39,406 bases of DNA from CAVZKK01 sp964573475 (GTDB lineage Archaea > Thermoproteota > Bathyarchaeia > Bathyarchaeales > Bathycorpusculaceae), in assembly GCA_964573475.1 (NCBI GenBank), contig CAZNJT010000003.1, forward strand, positions 1-39,406, read 5' to 3'. The stretch's first letter is position 1, and each line of letters opens with the position of its first letter. The notes beneath the pieces were generated by a model. It was not told the origin of the DNA. It was given only the letters and a program-made list of their open reading frames with translations, and searched no databases. The translations under genes and the position numbers were made by a program. This document shows, piece after piece, positions 7,851 to 16,007 of this stretch.

Positions 7851-9265
7851 GCCAAAAAAGGGAGATAACCATCTCGCCGACAACGAGAATTGAGGGACAC
7901 GGAAAAGTCACAATTGTACTTGACGAGTTTGGAGATGTTTCAGATGCCCATTTTTATGCTACAGAAATTCGCGGCTTTGACTACTTCTTGAGAGAAATGG
8001 ATGCAGAAAGGCTTCCCTTCATAATTTCAAGAATCTGTGGCGTATGCTCAACCGCCCACATAATTGCCTCTGTTAAAGCTATAGAAAGTATTTATGGAAC
8101 AGAAATAACAGAAACGGCGAGAAAACTCCGCGAACTCCTACTCATGGGGCAAATAGTCAGCAATCATTCTCTAGTCTTCTTTTTCCTAACACTCCCCGAT
8201 TTCTGGTTTTCTCCAGAAGAAAATCCATCAAAAAGAAACGTCTTCCAAATCATGCGAGAAAAACCTGAAATAGGCAAAAAAGCGATTGAATTGAGAAGCT
8301 TTGGCACCCAAATCCTAAATGTTATCGGAAAGCGTGAAGTCCATATCGTTTCTGTAATACCAGGAGGCTTAATTAGCCCACTTAAGGAGAGGGAACGGGA
8401 AGAACTACTTAAAGCGGCAAAAAATGCCTGCGCAATCACAAGAGAGGCTCTCGCCCTTGGAAAGGAACTTTTCGAGAAAAATTGGCCGGATTTTAGAAAG
8501 GCCGGAGACTACAAAACCTATTACATGGCTTTAACAAAGGGCGACGCCATAGAATTCTATGACGGCAAAATTCGTGTCATAAATTCTGAAGGCGAAACTC
8601 TATCCGAATTTACTGCGCAAGACTACATGGAGCATGTTGAAGAAAAACGCTTTGAGTGGACCTATGCAAAATTTGCTTACCTAAAAGCCTTAGGATGGCC
8701 GAAGGGAATAGTTCAAGTTGGACCAACAGCTAGAATGAACGTAACCAAGAGAGTGGCGACAGAGCATGCCAACAAGGAATTGGAAGAGTTTAAGAGAAAA
8801 TTTGGAAGACCAGCCTGTGCCACTTTGCTTTTTGATTATGCCCGCCTAATAGACCTCATGTACGCATGTGAAAGGGCTAAAGAGCTTTTGGAGGACGAGA
8901 GCTTAACGCGGACTGACACTAGAGTTAAGGTTGAGCCAAAAGGTGGTACTGGAATAGGGGTTGTTGAGGCTCCTAGGGGCACACTTGCCCACGAGTACGT
9001 TTTAACTAGAAATGGACGATTAAAAAACATGAAGCTGATAATACCGACTCAAGTGAACAATGCAGCTATAAATCTTAACGTTAAAGATGCAGCAATGGAA
9101 TTTATACATCACGGCGAAATTAAACAGGGTCTCTTGAATAGGATTGAGATGGTTATAAGGGCTTATGATCCATGCATAAAATGTGCTACAAGGCAAGCTA
9201 ATGAAAATTTAAGAGTAGAAATAAGAAACAGAAAAGGCGAATTACTAAGAACTTTAGGGGTTTAG
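7847..9265 (+). CDS. NiFe hydrogenase large (catalytic) subunit
   Basis: The 472-residue catalytic subunit carries both nickel-binding signatures: L1, RICGVCSTAH (C64, C67), and L2, DPCIKCATR (C443, C446). The four cysteines bind the Ni-Fe(CN)2CO centre that splits or forms H2. The N-terminal SPTTRIEGHGK motif is also standard. The L2 motif ends in Arg rather than the usual His, and 23 residues follow it, which would be the tail removed by a maturation endopeptidase. No such endopeptidase gene is in this window, although hypE begins at the right end. It starts at a TTG within the overlap with the small subunit and converges by four bases with the ferredoxin gene. Its closest named relatives are group 3 MvhA/VhuA-type subunits; subgroup is uncertain. 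Confidence 0.94.
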   Translation: MSQKREITISPTTRIEGHGKVTIVLDEFGDVSDAHFYATEIRGFDYFLREMDAERLPFIISRICGVCSTAHIIASVKAIESIYGTEITETARKLRELLLMGQIVSNHSLVFFFLTLPDFWFSPEENPSKRNVFQIMREKPEIGKKAIELRSFGTQILNVIGKREVHIVSVIPGGLISPLKEREREELLKAAKNACAITREALALGKELFEKNWPDFRKAGDYKTYYMALTKGDAIEFYDGKIRVINSEGETLSEFTAQDYMEHVEEKRFEWTYAKFAYLKALGWPKGIVQVGPTARMNVTKRVATEHANKELEEFKRKFGRPACATLLFDYARLIDLMYACERAKELLEDESLTRTDTRVKVEPKGGTGIGVVEAPRGTLAHEYVLTRNGRLKNMKLIIPTQVNNAAINLNVKDAAMEFIHHGEIKQGLLNRIEMVIRAYDPCIKCATRQANENLRVEIRNRKGELLRTLGV

Positions 9266-9453
9266 GTTAAAATTTTTATGGCTTGACCTGGACAGTTAAC
9301 TTCGCATGTCCTGCACATGATGCAACTTTCTTCATTTACAACTTTTGGTTTTCCCGATTTTTCAACGCGAAAAATTGAAACCGGACATATCTCCACGCAG
9401 ATTCTATCGGCATATCCAACACATTTAGCATGATCAATTACTATCTTAACCAT
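9262..9453 (-). CDS. Small ferredoxin with seven cysteines
   Basis: A 63-residue ferredoxin with one complete CIMCRTCEVNCP motif (C44, C47, C50, C54). The N-terminal motif lacks one ligand and is two residues longer than normal: C11-VGYADRI-C19-VEI-C23-P instead of CxxCxxCxxxCP. It therefore probably holds one [4Fe-4S] and one [3Fe-4S] or otherwise altered cluster. It is convergent with the hydrogenase large subunit, sharing four bases at the stop codons, and may accept its electrons; the pairing is inferred from position. I start it at ATG 9453, which has AGGGGT just upstream; the open frame continues to 9591 without ferredoxin-like sequence. Confidence 0.85.
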   Translation of the reverse strand: MVKIVIDHAKCVGYADRICVEICPVSIFRVEKSGKPKVVNEESCIMCRTCEVNCPGQAIKILT

Positions 9454-9613
9454 ATTACCCCTATTGCTGAATAAACTTTTGGAGGCAATTAAACTTTTCT
9501 TAATAAGGGTGTTCGTTCTCTGCTGATTCCTGGCGCCATGCATCTTTGCACGATTGTTAGAGCGTATACTTAATAATCTTGAATTTTTCAATTAACGGTT
9601 GAGATGGAGATTT

Positions 9614-11704
9614 ATGGCGAAGGATCCCATATGTGGAATGTACGTTGACGAGAAGACTGCTCAATACAAAGTCACTGTTAGGGGAACTACATACTACTTT
9701 TGCAGTCAGACTTGTATGAAAGAGTTTATGGCGCCTGAAGTAGAAATCAGAAGGCTAAAATTGTCCGTGATTCTGGGAGTAATATTAAGCGTTCCTATAG
9801 TTTTTTTAACTTATGTAAGCCTTTTCCCAATGGATGTTAACAATTATATTCTTCTGACCCTAGATACGCCCATTCAATTTGTTTTTGGATGGCGATTTTA
9901 TAGAGGCACATATGATGCCATTCGGAACAGGATGGGAAATATGGACACCTTAATAGCGTTAGGTACAAGCGCAGCTTGGGCGTACAGCACGGCTGTTACA
10001 TTTTTTCCATCGTTCTTTCCTTTCAGCGGAGTATACTTTGACACAGCGGCAGTCATAGTTACCCTAGTGCTTACTGGCAGATTTCTTGAGCACATAAGCA
10101 AGGGTAGAGCTTCTGAAGCTGTAAGAAAACTCATGGATCTTCAACCCAGACTTGCACATGTAATAAGAGGTGAAAAAGAAATCGAAATACCAGTCGAACA
10201 GATAGAGGTAGGCGATATGTTCGTAGTGCGTCCTGGAGAGAAGGTTCCGGTCGATGGCATGGTTATCGAGGGATACTCTTCAGTGGATCAATCTATGATC
10301 ACAGGAGAAAGCATCCCCGTCGAAAAGAACCCAAATGATGAGGTTATAGGCGGCACGATAAACAAAACTGGCATGCTTAAGGCTAGGGCTACAAAAGTAG
10401 GGCAAGACACTACATTAGCACAGATAGTGAAACTAGTCGAAGAGGCTCAGATTGGAAGGGCACCAATACAAAAGCTTGCAGACCGCGTAGCAACCTACTT
10501 TGTTCCAGCCGTGATCATTATTGCCCTAAGCTCAGCTCTAGCTTGGTATTTCATTGGAAACATCGGACTACAATTCTCACTCCTCGCATTTGTATCAGTA
10601 ACGGTAATAGCTTGTCCATGTGCCCTTGGAATAGCCACTCCTGCAGCCCTATTGGTAGGCACGAGTAAGGGTGCCCAAAATGGCATCTTGATTAAAGGTG
10701 GAGATCATCTGGAAATCGCCCACAAGACAACAACCATGGTGTTCGATAAGACTGGCACACTAACTGTGGGTGAGCCTTCAGTTACAGACGTAATACCCTA
10801 CGACAAATATAGTGCTGATACCGTTCTCATGCTTGCAGCGTCAGTTGAAAAAGGCTCTGAACACCCATTGGCTGAAGCGATCGAAAAGGAAGCCGCCTCA
10901 CGTTCTCTCCAATTGGTGAACCCATCTGAATTTGAAGCGATTCCTGGTAAAGGTGTGAAAGCGATGATTCAAGGTAAAGAAATCCTTCTTGGCAACAGAA
11001 AGCTAATGACTGAAACCGGGGTGAACCTTTCGAAAATTGAAGAAAAGACGAAAGAACTTGAGGAAGATGGCAAAACAGTCATGTTCACAGTGGTCAATGG
11101 AGCACTTGCTGGTGTGATTGGTGCAGCCGACACCCTGAAAGAATACGCTGCAAATGCAGTGGCAGAGTTGAAGAAGATGGGCATCGAGGTCATAATGCTT
11201 ACTGGCGACAATGAGACCACCGCCAAGGCTATCGCAAAAAAGCTTGGCATAGAAAAAATCTTCGCAGAGGTCTTGCCTCAGCAGAAAGAAGCCATCATAG
11301 AACGCCTCCGAAATGAGGGAAAAGTTGTAGCAATGGTTGGGGACGGGATTAATGACGCTCCAGCCTTGGCAAAGGCTGATGTAGGAATCGCTATAGGTAG
11401 CGGAACCGACGTTGCTAAAGAAACAGGTGGAATCGTACTTGTCAAAGAGGACTTAAGGGACGTTGTTACTGCTATAAAACTCAGCAGAACCACTGTTAGA
11501 AAAATCAAGCAAAACCTCTTCTGGGCTTTTGCTTACAATGCGGCTCTTATTCCCATCGCAGCCGGAGCGTTAGTTCCGTTCTTTGGGGCACAGGTATACA
11601 ATGTGCTTCCCTTCCTAGCAGCAGGGGCAATGGCTTTCAGTTCAGTAACCGTAGTGAGTAATTCACTTCTGCTTGAAAGGTTTAAACCCTCTTTTGAAAA
11701 ATAG
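9614..11704 (+). CDS. copA: Cu+-transporting P1B-type ATPase with N-terminal YHS domain
   Basis: The 696-residue pump has all P-type ATPase signatures: the phosphorylation site FDKTGTLTVGEP, the TGES loop, SEHPLAEA in the nucleotide domain, and VGDGINDAPAL. Copper specificity is indicated by CPCALG in the ion-path helix, YN in the next helix (FAYNAALIPIAAG) and MAFSSV in the last. Instead of the usual N-terminal HMA domain it has a YHS/TRASH-like domain with C7, C30 and C34 (KDPICGM, YYFCSQTC). The enzyme should export Cu+ across the cell membrane with ATP. The ATG at 9614 has GGAG five bases upstream. It is followed by a separate HMA chaperone gene, which restores the missing domain in trans. 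Confidence 0.94.
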   Translation: MAKDPICGMYVDEKTAQYKVTVRGTTYYFCSQTCMKEFMAPEVEIRRLKLSVILGVILSVPIVFLTYVSLFPMDVNNYILLTLDTPIQFVFGWRFYRGTYDAIRNRMGNMDTLIALGTSAAWAYSTAVTFFPSFFPFSGVYFDTAAVIVTLVLTGRFLEHISKGRASEAVRKLMDLQPRLAHVIRGEKEIEIPVEQIEVGDMFVVRPGEKVPVDGMVIEGYSSVDQSMITGESIPVEKNPNDEVIGGTINKTGMLKARATKVGQDTTLAQIVKLVEEAQIGRAPIQKLADRVATYFVPAVIIIALSSALAWYFIGNIGLQFSLLAFVSVTVIACPCALGIATPAALLVGTSKGAQNGILIKGGDHLEIAHKTTTMVFDKTGTLTVGEPSVTDVIPYDKYSADTVLMLAASVEKGSEHPLAEAIEKEAASRSLQLVNPSEFEAIPGKGVKAMIQGKEILLGNRKLMTETGVNLSKIEEKTKELEEDGKTVMFTVVNGALAGVIGAADTLKEYAANAVAELKKMGIEVIMLTGDNETTAKAIAKKLGIEKIFAEVLPQQKEAIIERLRNEGKVVAMVGDGINDAPALAKADVGIAIGSGTDVAKETGGIVLVKEDLRDVVTAIKLSRTTVRKIKQNLFWAFAYNAALIPIAAGALVPFFGAQVYNVLPFLAAGAMAFSSVTVVSNSLLLERFKPSFEK

Positions 11705-11720
11705 GGATCTTGGCGAAAAT

Positions 11721-12029
11721 ATGAGTGCTAGCAAAAAAGAGAACGAGCATGTGTCTGCCGAAAAGAAAGCGGAAGACGAGAAAAGAGCTGAGAAATCCCG
11801 TCTGATCGTCTCGGTGACTGGAATGGACTGTGCCACATGTGCCTTCGCAATTGAGAAGCAGGTTAAGAAAATGAAAGGGATAGATGATGTCAAGGTTGCA
11901 ATCATGCTGAACAAGATCTTTATAGACTATAATCCTAACCTCGTTAACTCAGCTACGATCAGAAAAGCAATAGACAAAACGGGTTATAAGAGCTATATGA
12001 CCATAGATGAAAAGCGCCCTAGCAATTAA
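11721..12029 (+). CDS. HMA-domain copper chaperone, CopZ-like
   Basis: This 102-residue protein has a charged N-terminal tail of about 28 residues (rich in Lys and Glu) and one heavy-metal-associated domain. The metal loop is VTGMDCATC, giving the CxxC copper site, followed by the expected helix AIEKQVKKMKGI and strands. It begins 16 bases after the ATPase stop and should be co-transcribed. The likely role is to bind cytoplasmic Cu+ and hand it to the ATPase, which has no HMA domain of its own. The ATG at 11721 is chosen; a longer frame overlapping the ATPase starts at 11673. Confidence 0.88.
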   Translation: MSASKKENEHVSAEKKAEDEKRAEKSRLIVSVTGMDCATCAFAIEKQVKKMKGIDDVKVAIMLNKIFIDYNPNLVNSATIRKAIDKTGYKSYMTIDEKRPSN

Positions 12030-12109
12030 GTTCTTTTTATGCCTGAGCTTAAGTGAAAGACTAGTAATCGCATATGAGAAAAGAGAATGAGCAGTGCCTA
12101 TTTGCGCAT

Positions 12110-12256
12110 CTATTTACTAGCAAACTTAGATGGGTCTTTGTCGAATTTTGTCTTGCAGTACTGGCTGCAGAAATAGTAAGTCTTGCCTTTGTAATCTGAT
12201 TTATACTTTGCAGTTTTCTCGTCCACCGCCATACCACAGATCGGGTCCTTTTCCAT
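12110..12256 (-). CDS. Free YHS-domain protein, 48 aa
   Basis: The 48-residue protein is a single YHS/TRASH-type metal-binding domain with C7, C30 and C34. It matches the N-terminus of the neighbouring copper ATPase at 26 of 38 aligned positions, with identical cysteine spacing (KDPICGM at the start, YYFCSQ-x-C near the end). The start is fixed at ATG 12256 by a strong GGAGGTGA site eight bases upstream. It is convergent with the ATPase-chaperone pair. It may bind copper or another soft metal in the cytoplasm and act as carrier or buffer; the role is inferred from the domain and the context. Confidence 0.88.
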   Translation of the reverse strand: MEKDPICGMAVDEKTAKYKSDYKGKTYYFCSQYCKTKFDKDPSKFASK

Positions 12257-12415
12257 ACTTTCCTTCACCTCCTTCATCTCGAGTGAATGTCGCACTTTTT
12301 GATTCTATTACGCCTTAACCTTTTTGTACGCTCGCGCAAGAAAAATAACCGAGGATGAAGATCATGATGGTTGTGGCGATTCGATATGATTCGACCGGCG
12401 CTAATTAGTGCAGTT

Positions 12416-12910
12416 TTATCCTCCAGGAGCGCCGTGAAATGGCACATTCTTCCAAAGGAGGTCCCACCAGTCAGCTTCTGTTATGGTTTCTCCTCGAACA
12501 AGAATTTCCAGCACCATTTTTAAGAGTTCATGATGCCTTTCCTCATCCCCTAAGATAGCGTTTAAAAGAAGCTTAACCTTTGCATTTTCGACTGTAGGCA
12601 ATACCTTGTTGATCTTTTTGATAAGCTCTTCTTCCATACGTATGTGTTTTTCCACAAGTGCCCTTTGCTTGTCGAGATGTTCTTGTGAAAGGGCTTGAGA
12701 GACACTTGTTAACAGTTCAGTGGCTGCAGCATACATTTCCGCATGCTTCACAGAATCTAGGGATATGCCCTTCAAAACTCCCCTGACAGGCGGATTTTTC
12801 ACATCAACCAAAGCGCTGTTTAGCGAGTCTACAATCTCGTTTTCAACCTTAATCTGCGCCTTCATGAAATTTATCAATTCGTCTTTTGACTTCAAAACAT
12901 TTGCCTCCAT
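12416..12910 (-). CDS. Ferritin-like four-helix protein, second copy
   Basis: The 164-residue helical protein resembles the one at 6367-6804: both begin with about 10 polar residues, then a helix with EN/EK acidic residues (KAQIKVENEIVDSLNSAL), a helix with DSVKHAEMYAAA, a helix with EKHIRMEEELIKK, and a last helix with GDEERHHELL. These acidic-histidine pairs suit a di-metal site. It has an extra C-terminal Trp-rich tail (EADWWDLLWKN). It likely works in iron storage or peroxide defence. It is not fused to a rubredoxin domain. Neighbours are the YHS protein and tRNA-Cys. Confidence 0.75.
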   Translation of the reverse strand: MEANVLKSKDELINFMKAQIKVENEIVDSLNSALVDVKNPPVRGVLKGISLDSVKHAEMYAAATELLTSVSQALSQEHLDKQRALVEKHIRMEEELIKKINKVLPTVENAKVKLLLNAILGDEERHHELLKMVLEILVRGETITEADWWDLLWKNVPFHGAPGG

Positions 12911-13022
12911 CTCTTAGAAGATGTTAAGTTACATGCATAAATCTTTCGGCAATAGGATCGAATGGATAACGACAAATAATCTGGTTGATTGCTGGTTAGA
13001 AATTCCAAATTCTGGTTTGTTT

Positions 13023-13099
13023 TGGAGCCGGGGATGGGAGTTGAACCCATATTATAGCGGCTCTGCAGGCCGCCGCCTGAACCGTTCGGCCACCCCGGC
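13023..13099 (-). tRNA. tRNA-Cys (GCA anticodon), CCA encoded
   Basis: On the minus strand a full cloverleaf can be drawn. The acceptor stem is GCCGGGG/CCCCGGC (13099-13093 with 13033-13027). The anticodon stem GCGGC/GCCGC encloses the loop CTGCAGA, giving anticodon GCA, cysteine. The T arm is ATGGG-TTCAACT-CCCAT. The discriminator base is U at 13026 and the CCA end is encoded (13025-13023). There is no intron in the anticodon loop. Confidence 0.96.
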
Positions 13100-13123
13100 A
13101 ATTTAGATATCTCTGAAACTGTG

Positions 13124-13133
13124 ATAAATATAT
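13124..13133 (-). promoter_or_regulatory. TATA box of tRNA-Cys
   Basis: The minus strand reads ATATATTTAT, centred about 29 bases before the tRNA 5' end. That is the expected distance for an archaeal stable-RNA promoter. It lies just past the 3' end of the E1-like gene, so the tRNA has its own promoter. Confidence 0.65.
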
Positions 13134-13135
13134 GT

Positions 13136-14176
13136 TTAGTTTATCCCAAGTTTCTTGGCAATCTCTTTGTAAACCTCTAAGGCTGCTTTTTCATCATTAA
13201 CGTTTTTTATGAGCATACGCCCACCATTAAATAGGCTGATTTCAAAATTTTTGTAGTCAAAAATTATTGCAAGTTGAGATTTTACGCGAACTTTAAAATG
13301 CTGCCTAATCGATTCATAAACTTCGTTAAGGTTTAATTTTAATGGTTTTTCAGGGTTTATGTTGACTGTGTTTCGTCCGCATAGCCAAACAAGTTTTTCT
13401 CGTTTTTCTGGAAAAGCTATGATGCCTTGGCATGCTGGGCAGTTCTCCCTTTTGAAGATGTCTATTGTGGTGAAATACATGTCGCTGAAATCGCAAATTA
13501 TGAGTTTGCCCTTCAAAGGAGAACCTATCCCTGTCAAAACCTTGATGGTCTCCATGGCTTGCATGGTTCCAATGATTCCAGGAGTGACTCCAAGCACACC
13601 TCGAACATCACATGATAGCAAATTAGCGTCTTCAATGTTTGGAAGAACGCATTCTAGACATGGTGTTTCTGGCGGAGCAAAAACAGAAAGATTCCCCTCA
13701 ATTCCTATGGCTGCCCCAAAAACATAGGGAATTCCAAGCTTTGCGCACGCGCGGTTAACCAGATAGCGGGTCCGCATATTATCCAAGCCATCAACAACAC
13801 AGTCCATTCCAGAGAGGAGCTTTTTAACATTGTTTGCGTTCAGGTTTTCAGGCACGGGCTCAACATTCACTAGAGGATTGATTTTTTTTAGCCTTTTCGC
13901 TGAAACTTCAACCTTCGGATAATGCAAATCATCAGGCGTATACAGAACCTGCCTATGCAGATTATGCAACTCTACAGTGTCTTGGTCTATCAAACGTAAG
14001 CATCCGATTCCAGTAAGGGCTAAATAAAGTGATGAAACCGTACCTAGTCCGCCAAGTCCAACAACCGCAACCCTTGACTTTGCAAGTTTTCTCTGCCCTT
14101 TCCGGCCGAGTTCTCTTAAAATTACTTGGCGACTATAAAATTCGTCGTTGAATAGTTTTTTCTGTTTCTCAGACAT
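13136..14176 (-). CDS. E1-like adenylyltransferase (ThiF/MoeB/HesA family)
   Basis: The 346-residue protein activates the C-terminal glycine of a ubiquitin-like sulfur carrier (ThiS/MoaD/SAMP type) by adenylation. The nucleotide loop is GLGGLG (40-45), followed by DQDTVELHNLHRQ, which holds the Mg2+-binding Asp and the Arg finger. A zinc site is formed by C173/C176 (PCLEC) and C246/C249 (CPAC). C189 in LLSCDVRGV is at the place where MoeB/ThiF proteins have a reactive residue. About 95 residues follow the zinc site and include LCGRNTVNINP, a C-terminal domain absent from minimal MoeB. The start at ATG 14176 follows GAGGAGA. It begins 30 bases after the DNA ligase stop, so the two may share an mRNA. 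No carrier protein is nearby. Confidence 0.9.
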   Translation of the reverse strand: MSEKQKKLFNDEFYSRQVILRELGRKGQRKLAKSRVAVVGLGGLGTVSSLYLALTGIGCLRLIDQDTVELHNLHRQVLYTPDDLHYPKVEVSAKRLKKINPLVNVEPVPENLNANNVKKLLSGMDCVVDGLDNMRTRYLVNRACAKLGIPYVFGAAIGIEGNLSVFAPPETPCLECVLPNIEDANLLSCDVRGVLGVTPGIIGTMQAMETIKVLTGIGSPLKGKLIICDFSDMYFTTIDIFKRENCPACQGIIAFPEKREKLVWLCGRNTVNINPEKPLKLNLNEVYESIRQHFKVRVKSQLAIIFDYKNFEISLFNGGRMLIKNVNDEKAALEVYKEIAKKLGIN

Positions 14177-14205
14177 TCCACACGGTCTCCTCATTTAAAT
14201 TTGCT

Positions 14206-15900
14206 TCAATCAGTTTTATATCTACCCTTCTTCAAAAACTGGTTTTCATAGATTTCTCTAACCCTTTGTACAGTGTCTGCCTCTTCCGGACTTTTGTCTT
14301 CTCTTATGCGGTTTATTCTCGCAAAACGCAAAGCCATCCCACACTTGTATTTCGGGCTTTTCTGAATCTCGTTGTATGTCACTTCAACAACTATTTTTGG
14401 AACCACAAACACTCTTCTAGGCTCTTCTTTTATGATTAGTTCTTTAAGCCGCCTAGTCATTTCGATAATTTCCATGTCTGTTAATCCCTTAAATGTTTTA
14501 CCTACGGCAAAGAATTCACCTGTTTCGACATCTCGCGCCGCCAAATAATAATCTGAAAGCCACTCATGCCTTCGTCCATAACCATACTCAGCCGCAACAA
14601 TAACCAAATCTAAAGGTTCAAGAACTGGCTTTATCTTAAGCCAACGTTTTCCACGGATTCCAGGCGTGTATGGGCTGTCAAGTTTTTTAGCCATCAGCCC
14701 CTCATGTCCAGCATCTATGGCTTCTTTTAGAAACTGCTCAGCTTCTTCAGTCTTATCTGTAACTCTCTGCTTTGTTAATGGTATTTCTCCAGCGTTTTCA
14801 GCCAATATCTGTCTTCGCTGCAAGTAAGGAACTGAAATTAGGCTTTCACCATTAAGGTACAGAATGTCGAATAGGTAAAGTTTCACTGGAATTTTTTCAG
14901 TCATGTCCTCTATTGCGTGAACTCTTTTGAATCTACGCATTAAATGTTGAAATGGAATGGGGCATCCAAGATTATCAACAGCTATTACTTCACCTTCTAA
15001 TATCGTTTCTTTTGCCTTGATGTTTTTTCTAGCTGTTTCAACGATTTCTGGCAGGCTTTCAGTTACATCAGTTAGTCTTCTGCTGAAAATTCTCACTTCA
15101 TCACCGAGCTTGTGAATCTGCACCCTAGCACCGTCCAACTTGTATTCGAAGGCTGTTTTTCCCTCATGTTCCTTTAATGCTTCGGCAACGCCGTCTGCCA
15201 TCTGGGCTAGCATAAGACTAACTGGTCTGAAAACTCTAAATCCAATTTTTAATAAGCCTTCTTTGCCTTCCACTTTGGCTATGGCAGCAACCTCCCCTAT
15301 GTCGCCAATAGTCATGCTTGTCTTCTGCACAACCTCCAGCGGAATTTGAAAGGCTTTAGAGACTGCTTGTTCCATTAATCCTTCATAGAAGCCAGTTCGC
15401 ATCTCGCCTATGAAAATCTTGACCAAATATTTGGCTTCTAAGGGCGAGGCTAGGCTCAATAATGCTTCTATTAAGCGCTCTTTCTTTTCTCTTGAGCCGT
15501 ATCCAGTGGTTTCAGCTATAGCCTCTAAACTACGTCTAACCTCTGCTATGGTTAATGTTCTCTCGAAAAGTGTTGCTTGCCTCTTGACTTTGCTTTCTTC
15601 AAAAACAGTTTTTGTGGCTGAACCTATGTCACCAGTTTTACCGAAAGCCTCCATAAAAACGTTCCATTCGACGCCCGTTATGCGTTTTATTATTTCGCTT
15701 AGGGTTGCCCAACTAACCTCAAGGGTTTGTTGGCTCCATTTTGGAAAAGGTCTTCCAAGAATCATGGAAACAGCGGGCTCAACTTCCCGAGTTTCCAAAT
15801 TTTTTAGGAAGTCTGCAACAAGGTCTATCATTAGAAGTCGCTTACTTGTGGCTCCCAGTTTTTCGCATAGTTCAGCCAGAGCTTTGAAAGCTGTTTGCAT
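14206..15900 (-). CDS. lig: ATP-dependent DNA ligase
   Basis: At 564 residues this is the normal length of an archaeal replicative DNA ligase. The adenylated lysine is K254 in EYKLDGARVQIHK (motif I). Motif III-like LYLFDILYLNGE, motif IV EGLMAKKLDSPYTPG and motif V RGKRWLKIKP follow, with the OB-fold and KSPKYKCGMALRFARINRIR at the end. The first 220 residues form the DNA-binding domain. It seals nicks during replication and repair using ATP. The start is ATG 15900. Confidence 0.96.
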   Translation of the reverse strand: MQTAFKALAELCEKLGATSKRLLMIDLVADFLKNLETREVEPAVSMILGRPFPKWSQQTLEVSWATLSEIIKRITGVEWNVFMEAFGKTGDIGSATKTVFEESKVKRQATLFERTLTIAEVRRSLEAIAETTGYGSREKKERLIEALLSLASPLEAKYLVKIFIGEMRTGFYEGLMEQAVSKAFQIPLEVVQKTSMTIGDIGEVAAIAKVEGKEGLLKIGFRVFRPVSLMLAQMADGVAEALKEHEGKTAFEYKLDGARVQIHKLGDEVRIFSRRLTDVTESLPEIVETARKNIKAKETILEGEVIAVDNLGCPIPFQHLMRRFKRVHAIEDMTEKIPVKLYLFDILYLNGESLISVPYLQRRQILAENAGEIPLTKQRVTDKTEEAEQFLKEAIDAGHEGLMAKKLDSPYTPGIRGKRWLKIKPVLEPLDLVIVAAEYGYGRRHEWLSDYYLAARDVETGEFFAVGKTFKGLTDMEIIEMTRRLKELIIKEEPRRVFVVPKIVVEVTYNEIQKSPKYKCGMALRFARINRIREDKSPEEADTVQRVREIYENQFLKKGRYKTD

Positions 15901-16007
15901 AAACGTTGACCTTTAGAATACACCTAATTTTCAATTATCAACTTAAAGAGATAAACATTGTTTTGACGGATAAGGGGAAAAAGAGGTTTTTTAATGTTTT
16001 TTCTGTG

